From the NCBI RefSeq assembly GCF_005116505.1, contig NZ_SWBR01000006.1:37758-101757 (forward strand): a stretch of 64,000 nt of DNA. The letters run 5' to 3'. A program made the position numbers and the translations under genes. Within the stretch, counting starts at the first letter, position 1; the number at the start of each line of letters is the position of its first letter. The notes beneath the pieces are model-generated. The model was given only the letters and a program-made list of their open reading frames with translations, made no database searches and was not told where the DNA came from. This DNA is from Pedobacter polaris (GTDB lineage Bacteria; Bacteroidota; Bacteroidia; Sphingobacteriales; Sphingobacteriaceae). Below are positions 35,077 to 42,445 of this stretch, in pieces.

Positions 35077-35811
35077 ATGAAAAAGCAAACAATAATTGTT
35101 ACTGGTGCCTCATCTGGTATAGGTAAAGAAATAGCTCGTCACTTTTTAGCAAATGGCGACAACGTAGTGATCAATTCATTAACTAGTGAGAAATTAGAAG
35201 AAGTCTATCAGGAATTAGGGGGAGGAGAAAATCTAGCGTTGGTTGCTGGTAATATAAGCGATAAAAAAACAGGCAAACAGCTTTTGGCTACCGCTATTGC
35301 AAAATTTGGATCAGTAGATGTATTGGTCAATAATGCAGGTATTTTCGAAACCAGAGCATTTTTAGAAGTAGATGAGGCTTACCTTAACAAATTTTTAGAT
35401 ACAAATTTAAAAGGTACATTTTTTACTACGCAGGCTATCATCCCACAAATGATTAAGCAACAAGATGGGGTGATTATCAATATAGGCACGCCATTGGTAA
35501 ACCATGCGCTAGGTGGAGCAAATATTACTGCACAAATGGCTTCTAAGGGTGCAGTACATGCACTTACCCTACAGTTAGCAGCAGAATTTGGTAAAAATAA
35601 TATCAGGGTTAACACCATTGCACCTGGTACAATTCGTACTCCTATGCATGGCGATACTGTAGATGAGAGTGCAGGATTACACTTGCTAAACCGCGTAGGT
35701 GAGGTACATGATGTTGCAGAAATGGTTTTTTTAGTTGCCAAAAGTAATTTTATTAGTGGTGCTACCATCAATGTAGATGGTGGAATGGGAGCCGGTCATC
35801 ACTTAAATTAA
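35077..35811 (+). CDS. SDR family protein lacking the catalytic Tyr
   Basis: A 244-residue classical SDR by fold. The cofactor motif is TGASSGIGKEIA at residues 9-20, NNAG is at 85-88, and the C-terminal IRVNTIAPGTIRTPM is conserved. The catalytic YxxxK motif is changed: Lys157 remains, but the Tyr position is Gln153 (ITAQMASKGA). The usual catalytic Ser region reads NIGTP (135-139). Codons at 35520-35560 are unambiguous. It may therefore bind NAD(P)(H) without ordinary dehydrogenase chemistry, or use another acid. It lies in the Crp-controlled operon next to a tautomerase. Confidence 0.85.
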   Translation: MKKQTIIVTGASSGIGKEIARHFLANGDNVVINSLTSEKLEEVYQELGGGENLALVAGNISDKKTGKQLLATAIAKFGSVDVLVNNAGIFETRAFLEVDEAYLNKFLDTNLKGTFFTTQAIIPQMIKQQDGVIINIGTPLVNHALGGANITAQMASKGAVHALTLQLAAEFGKNNIRVNTIAPGTIRTPMHGDTVDESAGLHLLNRVGEVHDVAEMVFLVAKSNFISGATINVDGGMGAGHHLN

Positions 35812-35883
35812 TAGGAGAACGCTTTTACTAACTGCTATTCATTTGTAGCAACGCTGTTATCAAAAGCACAAAATTTTAAGAAA

Positions 35884-36264
35884 ATGGAAAATAATCAGCA
35901 AGAATTATTAGCAATTACTGAGATGCTAGAAAAATATTATTTCAAAGGAATCTATGAAGGTGATGTTGATAAATTAAAACAAGTTTTAAATCCTGGCGCT
36001 TTATTGTTTGGAGATGTAAAAGGGCAAGCTTATGCAAAAACACTCGACCAATATCTGGATGCTGTGCAACACCGCCAAAGCCCGAAAGATTCAGGTAAAT
36101 TATTTAAAGGAACAATTACATCAATTCATGTAATTAACTCCATCGCTATTGCTAGGGTTCGAGTTAAAATGTATGAGTTTAATTATGAAGATTTCCTATC
36201 ATTTCATAAATTAGATAACCGCTGGGTAATTGTTAATAAGATGATGACAGACATTGCCGACTAA
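35884..36264 (+). CDS. NTF2-like / lumazine-binding-type protein
   Basis: A 126-residue SnoaL/NTF2-like cone-fold protein. MLEKYYFKGIYEGDVDKLKQVL near the N-terminus, ALLFGDVKGQAYAKTLDQYL in the middle and the final NRWVIVNKMM are typical of the small lumazine-binding-type (PF12893-like) group. There is no signal peptide. It begins 72 bp after the SDR gene and ends 11 bp before nitronate monooxygenase. Relatives act as binding proteins or isomerase-like accessory enzymes. No catalytic residues can be named. Confidence 0.8.
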   Translation: MENNQQELLAITEMLEKYYFKGIYEGDVDKLKQVLNPGALLFGDVKGQAYAKTLDQYLDAVQHRQSPKDSGKLFKGTITSIHVINSIAIARVRVKMYEFNYEDFLSFHKLDNRWVIVNKMMTDIAD

Positions 36265-36275
36265 AATTTTAAATT

Positions 36276-37364
36276 ATGTGGTATCAAACAGAAGCATCCA
36301 AAATATTAGGTATTCAATACCCTATTTTGCAAGGACCCTTCGGTGGTAATCTGTCATCCGTTGAGCTGGTATCAATTGTATCTAATGCAGGCGGACTTGG
36401 TGGTTATGGCGCTTATACATTAACTCCGGAAGAGATTATTCAAGTAGATCAGCAAATAAAAGCATCAACAAATAAACCTTATAATATCAATTTATGGGTT
36501 TCAGATACAGATACAGTAGATGGTTCGGTATTAGATGAACATTTTAAAAAGGTAGAAGTATTATTTAAGCCATATTTTGATGAATTGGGAATTGCCATGC
36601 CTGGAAAACCAGAACCGTTTAAATCTCGATTTGAAAATCAGGTTGAAGTAATCCTTCATCAAAAACCTCCAGTATTTAGCTTTATGTTTGGTATCCCATC
36701 AGCAGATATCCTTGAGCAATGTCATAGACAAGGAATTGTTACTATTGGTGCTGCAACTACATTAGATGAAGCTATCGCATTAGAAGTAGCGGGTGTTGAT
36801 CTGATCATTTCCTCAGGTTTTGAAGCAGGAGGACATCGTCCATCCTTCCTCAGACCGGCAGAGTCATCTACAACCGGAACATTTGTATTGCTACAATTAA
36901 TTAAAGAAAAAGTGAAAACCCCAGTTATAGCAGCTGGCGGTATTGCGAATGGTAAGGGTGTGGCTGCGGCATTGATGTTGGGCGCTGATGCTGCTCAAAT
37001 TGGTACGGCTTTTTTGGCTACCGACGAGTCTAATGCTACTCCCAAACATAAACAAATGCTGTTTTCGGATGCAGCAAAATACACTACCTTGTCCAGAGCA
37101 TTTACAGGAAGATTGGGTAGGGGAATAACTAGTCGAATTGCTAAAGACCTCATTCATAAAGAGAAAGATTTCTTGCCATTCCCATTGCAAACAAAATATA
37201 TGTCTCACTTAAGACAAGCAGCTATTGAACAAGAAAAGTGGGATATGATTTTGTTCTGGGGTGGACAAATTGCTCCCTTACTAAAATACAAAAAAGCAGC
37301 TGAGTTGATGAGGTCGATACTAGAAGAAACAACAACTTGTTTCGAGCAATTAAAGGTTCAATGA
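36276..37364 (+). CDS. Nitronate monooxygenase / 2-nitropropane dioxygenase family flavoprotein
   Basis: A 362-residue FMN-dependent TIM barrel. Conserved segments are IQYPILQGPFGGNLSSVELV at the start, ISSGFEAGGHRPSF with the family His, TPVIAAGGIANGKGVAAAL (phosphate binding) and GADAAQIGTAFLATDES. Enzymes of this group oxidise nitronates, and some act as FMN-dependent quinone reductases. It is the last gene of the Crp-controlled run. With YceI, tautomerase and SDR neighbours, detoxification of a nitro- or quinone-type electrophile is plausible but unproven. Confidence 0.9.
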   Translation: MWYQTEASKILGIQYPILQGPFGGNLSSVELVSIVSNAGGLGGYGAYTLTPEEIIQVDQQIKASTNKPYNINLWVSDTDTVDGSVLDEHFKKVEVLFKPYFDELGIAMPGKPEPFKSRFENQVEVILHQKPPVFSFMFGIPSADILEQCHRQGIVTIGAATTLDEAIALEVAGVDLIISSGFEAGGHRPSFLRPAESSTTGTFVLLQLIKEKVKTPVIAAGGIANGKGVAAALMLGADAAQIGTAFLATDESNATPKHKQMLFSDAAKYTTLSRAFTGRLGRGITSRIAKDLIHKEKDFLPFPLQTKYMSHLRQAAIEQEKWDMILFWGGQIAPLLKYKKAAELMRSILEETTTCFEQLKVQ

Positions 37365-38040
37365 TAATTGCTAAAAGAGATCATGCACGCTATTTAGAAG
37401 ACCTTGCATCATAACATGAAATTATCAATCTGTAATTGGTTAAGTTTTTGACCTTAGATTTTTATTGTGACTTGTTGATGTCTTCTGTTGTTGTTCGTAC
37501 TAATAATCAAAACTCAATTCAATATTTTCAAAAGAGTTTAACTATTAAAGCTTAAAATTTTAATTAACTACAAGTTTAAACACATATGCTCTAGCCATTT
37601 TCGGTTGGCAATGCAGCGGGCATAATCTGTTGTGTTATCCTTCATATTTGCATCGTAAAAGAATGATAAAAGGTTAACCTTTTAGACGCACTTTAGTCGG
37701 GGTTAGTTCGGGCCTGGTTCGGGCTTATGACAATTGAACCCGAACTAACTGTGTCTCAAATGCGAATGAAGTTAGAACTAAAAGTGAAGCTGTTAATAAG
37801 CTGTTATTATTCTTTTGATAAGCACATATATCCAAGTTTTAATTGTTGATACATCTTTTCTGCACAAGGTAACCTCAAACTGTGATGGCCTACTTTTGTA
37901 AAACCCGATCATAAACGAAAATCATTTTTTGTCGTCCTAAGTGTAGTCGAATCATAAAAAGATTGCAGTGAATTGCGAAACTTCCATTAAAAACAGCGTT
38001 AAACCTGCTTTTCAAATCATTCAACTAACTTAACAGAAAA
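37365..38040. other. Gene-poor region with repeat remnants
   Basis: About 680 bases with no supported reading frame or RNA gene. It contains the inverted repeat described separately at 37702-37749 and a degenerate family A fragment (gtcgtcctaagtgtagtcga) at 37931-37951. Base composition is mixed, with a GC-richer patch around 37690-37750. It may contain an unrecognised non-coding RNA or a decayed gene. Confidence 0.4.
37702..37749. repeat. Perfect 11-bp inverted repeat with internal TTCGGG direct repeat
   Basis: gttagttcggg at 37702-37712 is mirrored by cccgaactaac at 37739-37749. The loop contains a second gttcggg copy, giving alternative pairings. No T-run follows, so it is not a simple terminator. 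Confidence 0.7.
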
Positions 38041-38054
38041 TTAACATATACCGT

Positions 38055-38086
38055 TTTGGTTTTTGGTATATAATAGCCTATATTTG
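38055..38086 (+). promoter_or_regulatory. Full -33/-7 promoter ahead of a small ORF
   Basis: TTTG at 38055-38058 and TATATTTG at 38079-38086 are separated by 20 bases, matching the Bacteroidota promoter spacing. Nearest downstream start is the ATG at 38114, 27 bp away. Confidence 0.6.
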
Positions 38087-38113
38087 TAATATTATCATCA
38101 TAAATCTATTGAA

Positions 38114-38224
38114 ATGAGTAAAGAGACACTAGAAATTTCTGTAATGGTTGATGAACAATTCGATATGAAATTTAATTGGCTAGAAGGTACTTTTGGGTTA
38201 ATCCTTAAAATCTTTGGTAAATAA
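38114..38224 (+). CDS. Possible 36-residue small protein
   Basis: A short frame begins MSKETLEISVMVDEQFDM and ends with a Trp-containing amphipathic or hydrophobic stretch, LEGTFGLILKIFGK, followed by TAA. It is supported by a well-spaced promoter 27 bp upstream, but no strong ribosome-binding site is evident, although ribosome-binding sites are often weak in this phylum. It does not resemble any family I know. The basic, hydrophobic C-terminus could associate with membranes. Chance is a real alternative for a frame of this size. Confidence 0.4.
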   Translation: MSKETLEISVMVDEQFDMKFNWLEGTFGLILKIFGK

Positions 38225-38319
38225 ATTCACTATCTAATTTGTTTATTGTTCACGAGTTCCCTCAACTCGAAAGGAATTATAGTGCTTCAATTTTAATAGT
38301 GGAGTTATATTAACTCACC

Positions 38320-38347
38320 AGTCTCATATCTCACTTCTCAATACTCT
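38320..38347. repeat. Dispersed pyrimidine-rich repeat (family B, copy 2)
   Basis: gtctcatatctcacttctca followed by atactc closely matches 8256-8290. It lies just before the rlmD promoter box. Confidence 0.55.
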
Positions 38348-38353
38348 TTTTAC

Positions 38354-38361
38354 TATCTTTG
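38354..38361 (+). promoter_or_regulatory. -7 box 5 bases before the rlmD start (leaderless candidate)
   Basis: TATCTTTG ends 5 bases before the ATG at 38367. Normal initiation from this box would give an mRNA with essentially no leader. Confidence 0.5.
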
Positions 38362-38366
38362 CAACA

Positions 38367-39797
38367 ATGAGTAGAAACAGAAGAAATGCTGAGCCAATCC
38401 GTATTGAAGGATTAAGCATTATTGATATTGCAGAAGAAGGAAAAGGCGTAGGCAAAGCCGACGAATTAGTCATTTTTGTAGATAAAGCCGTTCCAGGTGA
38501 TGTGGTTGATATCCGTGTGGTTAAAAAGAAAAAGAACTTTGCTGAGGCTATCATAGAGAACATACAAAAACCATCAACATATCGTGTAGATCCTTTCTGC
38601 AGTCACTTTGGCACTTGTGGGGGTTGTAAATGGCAACACATGGATTATGATGCTCAATTGCGTTTTAAACATAAAAATGTAGAAGCTGCTTTACAACGTT
38701 TAGCAAAAATTGATACTTCTGCAATGGAACCAATTTTAGGTTCTGCATCAAATAGATATTACAGAAATAAATTAGAATATACTTTTTCGAATAAACGTTG
38801 GTTAAATGCAACCGATATGGAATTTGAAGCTGAAGGTAGAGAAATGAATGCCTTGGGTTTTCACGTTCCGTTACGTTTTGATAAAATTTTAGATATTGAG
38901 CATTGTTATTTACAAGCAGAACCAAGCAATAGTTTGCGTTTAAGAGTTCGTGAATATGCTTTAAAAAATGATATCAGTTTTTACGATTTACGTAACCACG
39001 AAGGTGCATTAAGAAACCTGATCATTAGAACTTCGTCTACCGGAGAAGTGATGGTTGTTGTAGTGTTTGCATATGCCGAGCAAGAGCAAATTAATGGATT
39101 AATGGAGCATTTAAAAGTTTCATTTCCAGAAATTACAGCTTTACTTTACATTGAAAATCAAAAAAAGAACGATACTATTTTTGATCAAGATGTAATTACT
39201 TATGCAGGTAGAGATCATATTTTTGAGCAAATGCCAGTAGATGGTGGCGTAGTTAAATTTAAAATTGGTGCAAAGTCATTCTATCAAACCAATTCGGAGC
39301 AAGCTTATGAGTTATATAAAATAACCAAAGAATTTGCAGGTTTTAAAGGTGATGAATTGGTTTATGATTTATATACCGGTGCCGGAACAATTGCCAATTT
39401 TATAGCTAGTGGTGTTAAACAAGTTATAGGCATAGAGTATGTGCCAACAGCGATAGAAGATGCAAAATTTAATGCAGAGTTAAATGGAATTAACAACACC
39501 ATTTTTTATGCAGGTGACATGAAAGATATCTTAACAGGCCATTTTATTGCAGAACATGGTAAACCAGATGTGGTAATTACAGATCCTCCAAGGGCTGGCA
39601 TGCATGCAGATGTAGTAGAGAGATTGTTAGAAATGGAAGCAGAAAAAATTGTTTATGTAAGTTGTAATGCAGCTACACAAGCACGTGATTTAGCCTTACT
39701 GAAAGAAAAATACGAAGTATTACGAATTAAACCTGTAGATATGTTTCCGCATACGCAACATGTGGAAAATGTAGTTTTGCTAAAACTAAGATCATGA
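38367..39797 (+). CDS. rlmD: 23S rRNA (uracil-5-)-methyltransferase, RlmD type
   Basis: A 476-residue TrmA/RumA-type methyltransferase. An N-terminal TRAM domain (VFVDKAVPGDVVDI region) precedes four Fe-S cysteines (CSHFGTCGGCKW plus a later Cys). The SAM domain shows VYDLYTGAGTIANF and IGIEYVPTAIEDA, and the catalytic part has ITDPPRAGMH and VYVSCNAATQARDL with the nucleophilic Cys. It methylates a uridine in 23S rRNA; the exact position (U1939 in E. coli RlmD) is inferred by family. Its stop overlaps the next ATG by 4 bases. Confidence 0.92.
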   Translation: MSRNRRNAEPIRIEGLSIIDIAEEGKGVGKADELVIFVDKAVPGDVVDIRVVKKKKNFAEAIIENIQKPSTYRVDPFCSHFGTCGGCKWQHMDYDAQLRFKHKNVEAALQRLAKIDTSAMEPILGSASNRYYRNKLEYTFSNKRWLNATDMEFEAEGREMNALGFHVPLRFDKILDIEHCYLQAEPSNSLRLRVREYALKNDISFYDLRNHEGALRNLIIRTSSTGEVMVVVVFAYAEQEQINGLMEHLKVSFPEITALLYIENQKKNDTIFDQDVITYAGRDHIFEQMPVDGGVVKFKIGAKSFYQTNSEQAYELYKITKEFAGFKGDELVYDLYTGAGTIANFIASGVKQVIGIEYVPTAIEDAKFNAELNGINNTIFYAGDMKDILTGHFIAEHGKPDVVITDPPRAGMHADVVERLLEMEAEKIVYVSCNAATQARDLALLKEKYEVLRIKPVDMFPHTQHVENVVLLKLRS

Positions 39798-40360
39798 AAT
39801 ACGCCTGGATTGGTTTTGTAATTATTGTTTTTTTAGCTGCTTGTAAAGGAGAGGCTAAAAAAGAAGAGACAATAATAGGAAAAGCTGATTCAAGCTTAGG
39901 TTCTGTTTGGGTTAAAGCAAAAGATGGGATTATTGATACCGTATTACTAAATAAAACAGATACTGCTTTTGTTTGTAAGCCAAAGCCCATTAAAGATGAT
40001 ATTGGTGATAAAAGAAAGGAATATTTAACTTATGTGTATTTCTCTAATAAAGACTTTCCCATACTTACCCACAAAAATGCCATTGGTGCATCGTTATTTT
40101 TATGTGATGATTTAGATGGTGATGGGAAACCAGAATTGTTATTAAAGTCAGATTGGTTTAGCAGTTGTTGGGCAAGTATAAATCTGTATTCAATTAAAAA
40201 AGGCAATTGGAAATTGATTAAACAGGGGAGCATGTATTTCTGCTCAGATAAATACCCACTAAACAAAAGAATAATTAAAACAGAAAAAGGTTACGGCTTA
40301 TTAACAGATAGCTTAACCGATGATAAATTTATTACACTAAAAAAAGAGATTAAGTTTTAA
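39794..40360 (+). CDS. Hypothetical lipoprotein with FG-GAP/EF-hand-like calcium motif
   Basis: A 188-residue lipoprotein (signal WIGFVIIVFLAACKGEA). One acidic loop, CDDLDGDGKPELLLK, is of the FG-GAP/VCBS calcium-binding type. The C-terminal half (INLYSIKKGNWKLIKQG) suggests a small beta-rich domain. I do not recognise a family with a known function. The ATG overlaps the rlmD stop (ATGA), implying coupled translation, and the next gene starts 5 bp after it. Confidence 0.75.
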   Translation: MKYAWIGFVIIVFLAACKGEAKKEETIIGKADSSLGSVWVKAKDGIIDTVLLNKTDTAFVCKPKPIKDDIGDKRKEYLTYVYFSNKDFPILTHKNAIGASLFLCDDLDGDGKPELLLKSDWFSSCWASINLYSIKKGNWKLIKQGSMYFCSDKYPLNKRIIKTEKGYGLLTDSLTDDKFITLKKEIKF

Positions 40361-40364
40361 GCAT

Positions 40365-40778
40365 ATGGAGAGCGAGGAATTATTAGGCAATTTAGGCCAA
40401 GAAGAAAATGGAGTACCAAAAAAAGAAAAGAAAAGTCCGCTAATTAGTTTAGAAAAGGATTTAACTTTTTACGCAGATTCGATTAAAGAGGTTGCTGTAG
40501 AGATTATGATGGAAGGAATATCTTTACATCCGATTTTTATTGCCCATCAGCACGAAGTAAGCATCGGCGAGGTGATTTTAAACAAAGCCGATTTAAATAC
40601 AGACTGGACCATCCAAGCATCTACATTAGAAGAATTTATTCAAAAAGGAATTATTCATCCTGATAAGAAAGAGCAATTTTTAAAGACCTATAAAAAGCCT
40701 GAAAATTATATGTGTGTTTTTGTGGTTGTACCGCAAGGAGCAAACTTTGTGTATTATCCTTACCCAAAAGAGAAATAA
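40365..40778 (+). CDS. Hypothetical cytoplasmic protein
   Basis: A 137-residue protein with no signal peptide or membrane segment. After a charged N-terminus (about 25 residues rich in Glu/Lys), the core has ISLEKDLTFYADSIKEVAVEIM, AHQHEVSIGEVILNKADLNTD split over about 60-80, and the ending MCVFVVVPQGANFVYYPY. The look is that of a compact alpha/beta protein conserved in Bacteroidota. I cannot name its function. It forms a likely three-gene unit with rlmD and the lipoprotein and is followed by a strong terminator. Confidence 0.7.
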   Translation: MESEELLGNLGQEENGVPKKEKKSPLISLEKDLTFYADSIKEVAVEIMMEGISLHPIFIAHQHEVSIGEVILNKADLNTDWTIQASTLEEFIQKGIIHPDKKEQFLKTYKKPENYMCVFVVVPQGANFVYYPYPKEK

Positions 40779-40832
40779 AAGATAGTTAATGGTTGATAGT
40801 ATACCGTCTAAGAGCCAATAATAAAACATAAC

Positions 40833-40867
40833 AAAAGCCAATATTGCATCCACAATATTGGCTTTTT
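40833..40867. terminator. Bidirectional rho-independent terminator
   Basis: aaagccaatattg pairs perfectly with caatattggcttt across a 6-base loop (13 bp). Runs of A before and T after let it work on both strands. It separates the convergent genes ending at 40778 (+) and 40922 (-). Confidence 0.85.
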
Positions 40868-40921
40868 AACTAAAACTAAACTAAAATTATTTTCTTTAAG
40901 TCTTCTCTAAGCGATTAGAGC

Positions 40922-41638
40922 TTAATTGACGTGATGTACATCTCCACTTTTAGATGAAGAAGTCTTTTTCAAAACAGCACTTCCTTTGTAATTTACATCA
41001 CTGCCGCCACTAGCGCCCGCTTCTAAAGCCTTGTTTACGTAAATATTTGCATCGCTACCACCACTTACAGTTACTCTTGCATTGTTAACCACGTAGCCAA
41101 AAGCATCAATGTCAGAGCCTCCGCTAGCAGTAGCTTGCAAGTTTTCACCGCTACCTTTTAATTCAGCATCGCTACCACCACTAATGGTTAAGGTTAAATC
41201 TTTAACAGAAAGTGTTAATTTTAAATCAGCACCACCACTAGCTTTTAGATTTAGAATATCAGCTTTTAAATTATTCTGCGTATATACATCTGAGCCACCA
41301 CTTGCACTTAAACTTTTTAAGGTTTTATAATTTAAATAAACTTTAATGCTTTGATTTTTAAACATACTACCCCAGTTAAGGCCTTCTTTGTATTTAATGG
41401 TAAGTACACTGCCACTTTGTTCAACAACTACATTTTTAATTAAATTATCTTCTCCTTTAATTGTTAAAGCTTCATTTGTTCCCTGGGTAATGTATAAATC
41501 AATCCCGCTACTCACTGTTACTCCATTAAAAGTTTTTACACTTACGTTTCTACTATTTTGAGCTATAGCATGGCTGTTATTTAAACCAACAACTAATAAT
41601 AGGAGTGCACTGGTTTTTAATAAGGTTGATAATTTCAT
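40922..41638 (-). CDS. DUF2807 (head GIN domain) secreted beta-helix protein
   Basis: A 238-residue protein from the ATG at 41636-41638, chosen because it yields a clean signal peptide (MKLSTLLKTSALLLLVVGLN ... AIAQ). The frame extends upstream another 12 codons without support. The mature protein is a DUF2807 auto-transporter-like adhesin head. It contains at least six turns marked by SGGSD or SGGAD (ASGGSDVYTQ, ASGGADLKLT, ISGGSDAELK, ASGGSDIDAF, VSGGSDANIY, ASGGSDVNYK), giving a right-handed beta-helix. Function is not established; it is probably periplasmic or surface exposed. Confidence 0.87.
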   Translation of the reverse strand: MKLSTLLKTSALLLLVVGLNNSHAIAQNSRNVSVKTFNGVTVSSGIDLYITQGTNEALTIKGEDNLIKNVVVEQSGSVLTIKYKEGLNWGSMFKNQSIKVYLNYKTLKSLSASGGSDVYTQNNLKADILNLKASGGADLKLTLSVKDLTLTISGGSDAELKGSGENLQATASGGSDIDAFGYVVNNARVTVSGGSDANIYVNKALEAGASGGSDVNYKGSAVLKKTSSSKSGDVHHVN

Positions 41639-41771
41639 GATTTTATCTTTAAGGTTTGTGTTTATTAGACGCAACTACCTATAGAAACGTTGCAGAAAAA
41701 TGAAATTATTTTTTTGTGTTTGTTTTTGAGGCTTAAAGTCGTTCTTTTGTAATGCGTAATAATGCCATGCC

Positions 41772-42281
41772 ATGCCGAATAATCAAGTCTTAATTCTCGA
41801 TAAACAACAAATTGCTCAGAAGATTAATAGAATCGCCTACCAGATTTTAGAGGATAATTTAGATGAAAAAGAAATTATCCTTGCAGGAATTTGGGATCGT
41901 GGTTACAAATTAGCCCTTCGCTTACAAACAGTATTACAACAAATTGCAACATTTAAGGTTACAATTTTACGTGTAGATCTCGAAAAACAGAATAGCAAAT
42001 TAGTAGCTAAAACAGATTTACCAGAAAGTGAATGGAAAAATAAAGTGATTATTCTGGTAGACGATGTTTTAAACAGTGGTAAAACCCTAGCTTATGGATT
42101 GGGCGTTTTCTTAAATACACCACATAAAAAAATACGTACGGTTGTTTTGGTAGATAGAAGTCATAAAATTTTCCCAATCGCAACAGATTTTGTTGGCCTA
42201 GAATTAGCCACCATTTTAAAGGAACATGTGGATGTGGTAATGGATGTTGAGGGAGAAGAAGATAGAGTCTATTTGAGTTAG
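41772..42281 (+). CDS. Phosphoribosyltransferase family protein (PyrR-like)
   Basis: A 169-residue type I PRTase. The PRPP-binding motif is VIILVDDVLNSGKTLAYGL near residue 96-114, preceded by the hood region EIILAGIWDRGYKLALRL and followed by the C-terminal DFVGLELATILKEHVDV, as in PyrR and related enzymes. Function could be pyrimidine regulation/uracil phosphoribosyltransferase or another nucleobase. No pyr genes or PyrR-type attenuator are in the window, so I leave the symbol empty. The gene stands alone. Confidence 0.85.
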   Translation: MPNNQVLILDKQQIAQKINRIAYQILEDNLDEKEIILAGIWDRGYKLALRLQTVLQQIATFKVTILRVDLEKQNSKLVAKTDLPESEWKNKVIILVDDVLNSGKTLAYGLGVFLNTPHKKIRTVVLVDRSHKIFPIATDFVGLELATILKEHVDVVMDVEGEEDRVYLS

Positions 42282-42445
42282 GTATTATAAAAAAAATACG
42301 CAGCTGGAGATAAGGTTTTTAAAATAGATGATTTGTTTGAATGCAATTAATTAGCTCCGATAAACAATTTCATATACTTAAAAAGATATAATCTTTGCTG
42401 AAGATATGATAGGTAGTTTCAGACAAGAAGAATTGGGGTAAATGA

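Noticed and set aside
37362..37412. 16-codon frame overlapping the nitronate monooxygenase stop (ATGA)
   Set aside because: Too short, with no conserved feature; the ATGA overlap alone is not evidence of translation.
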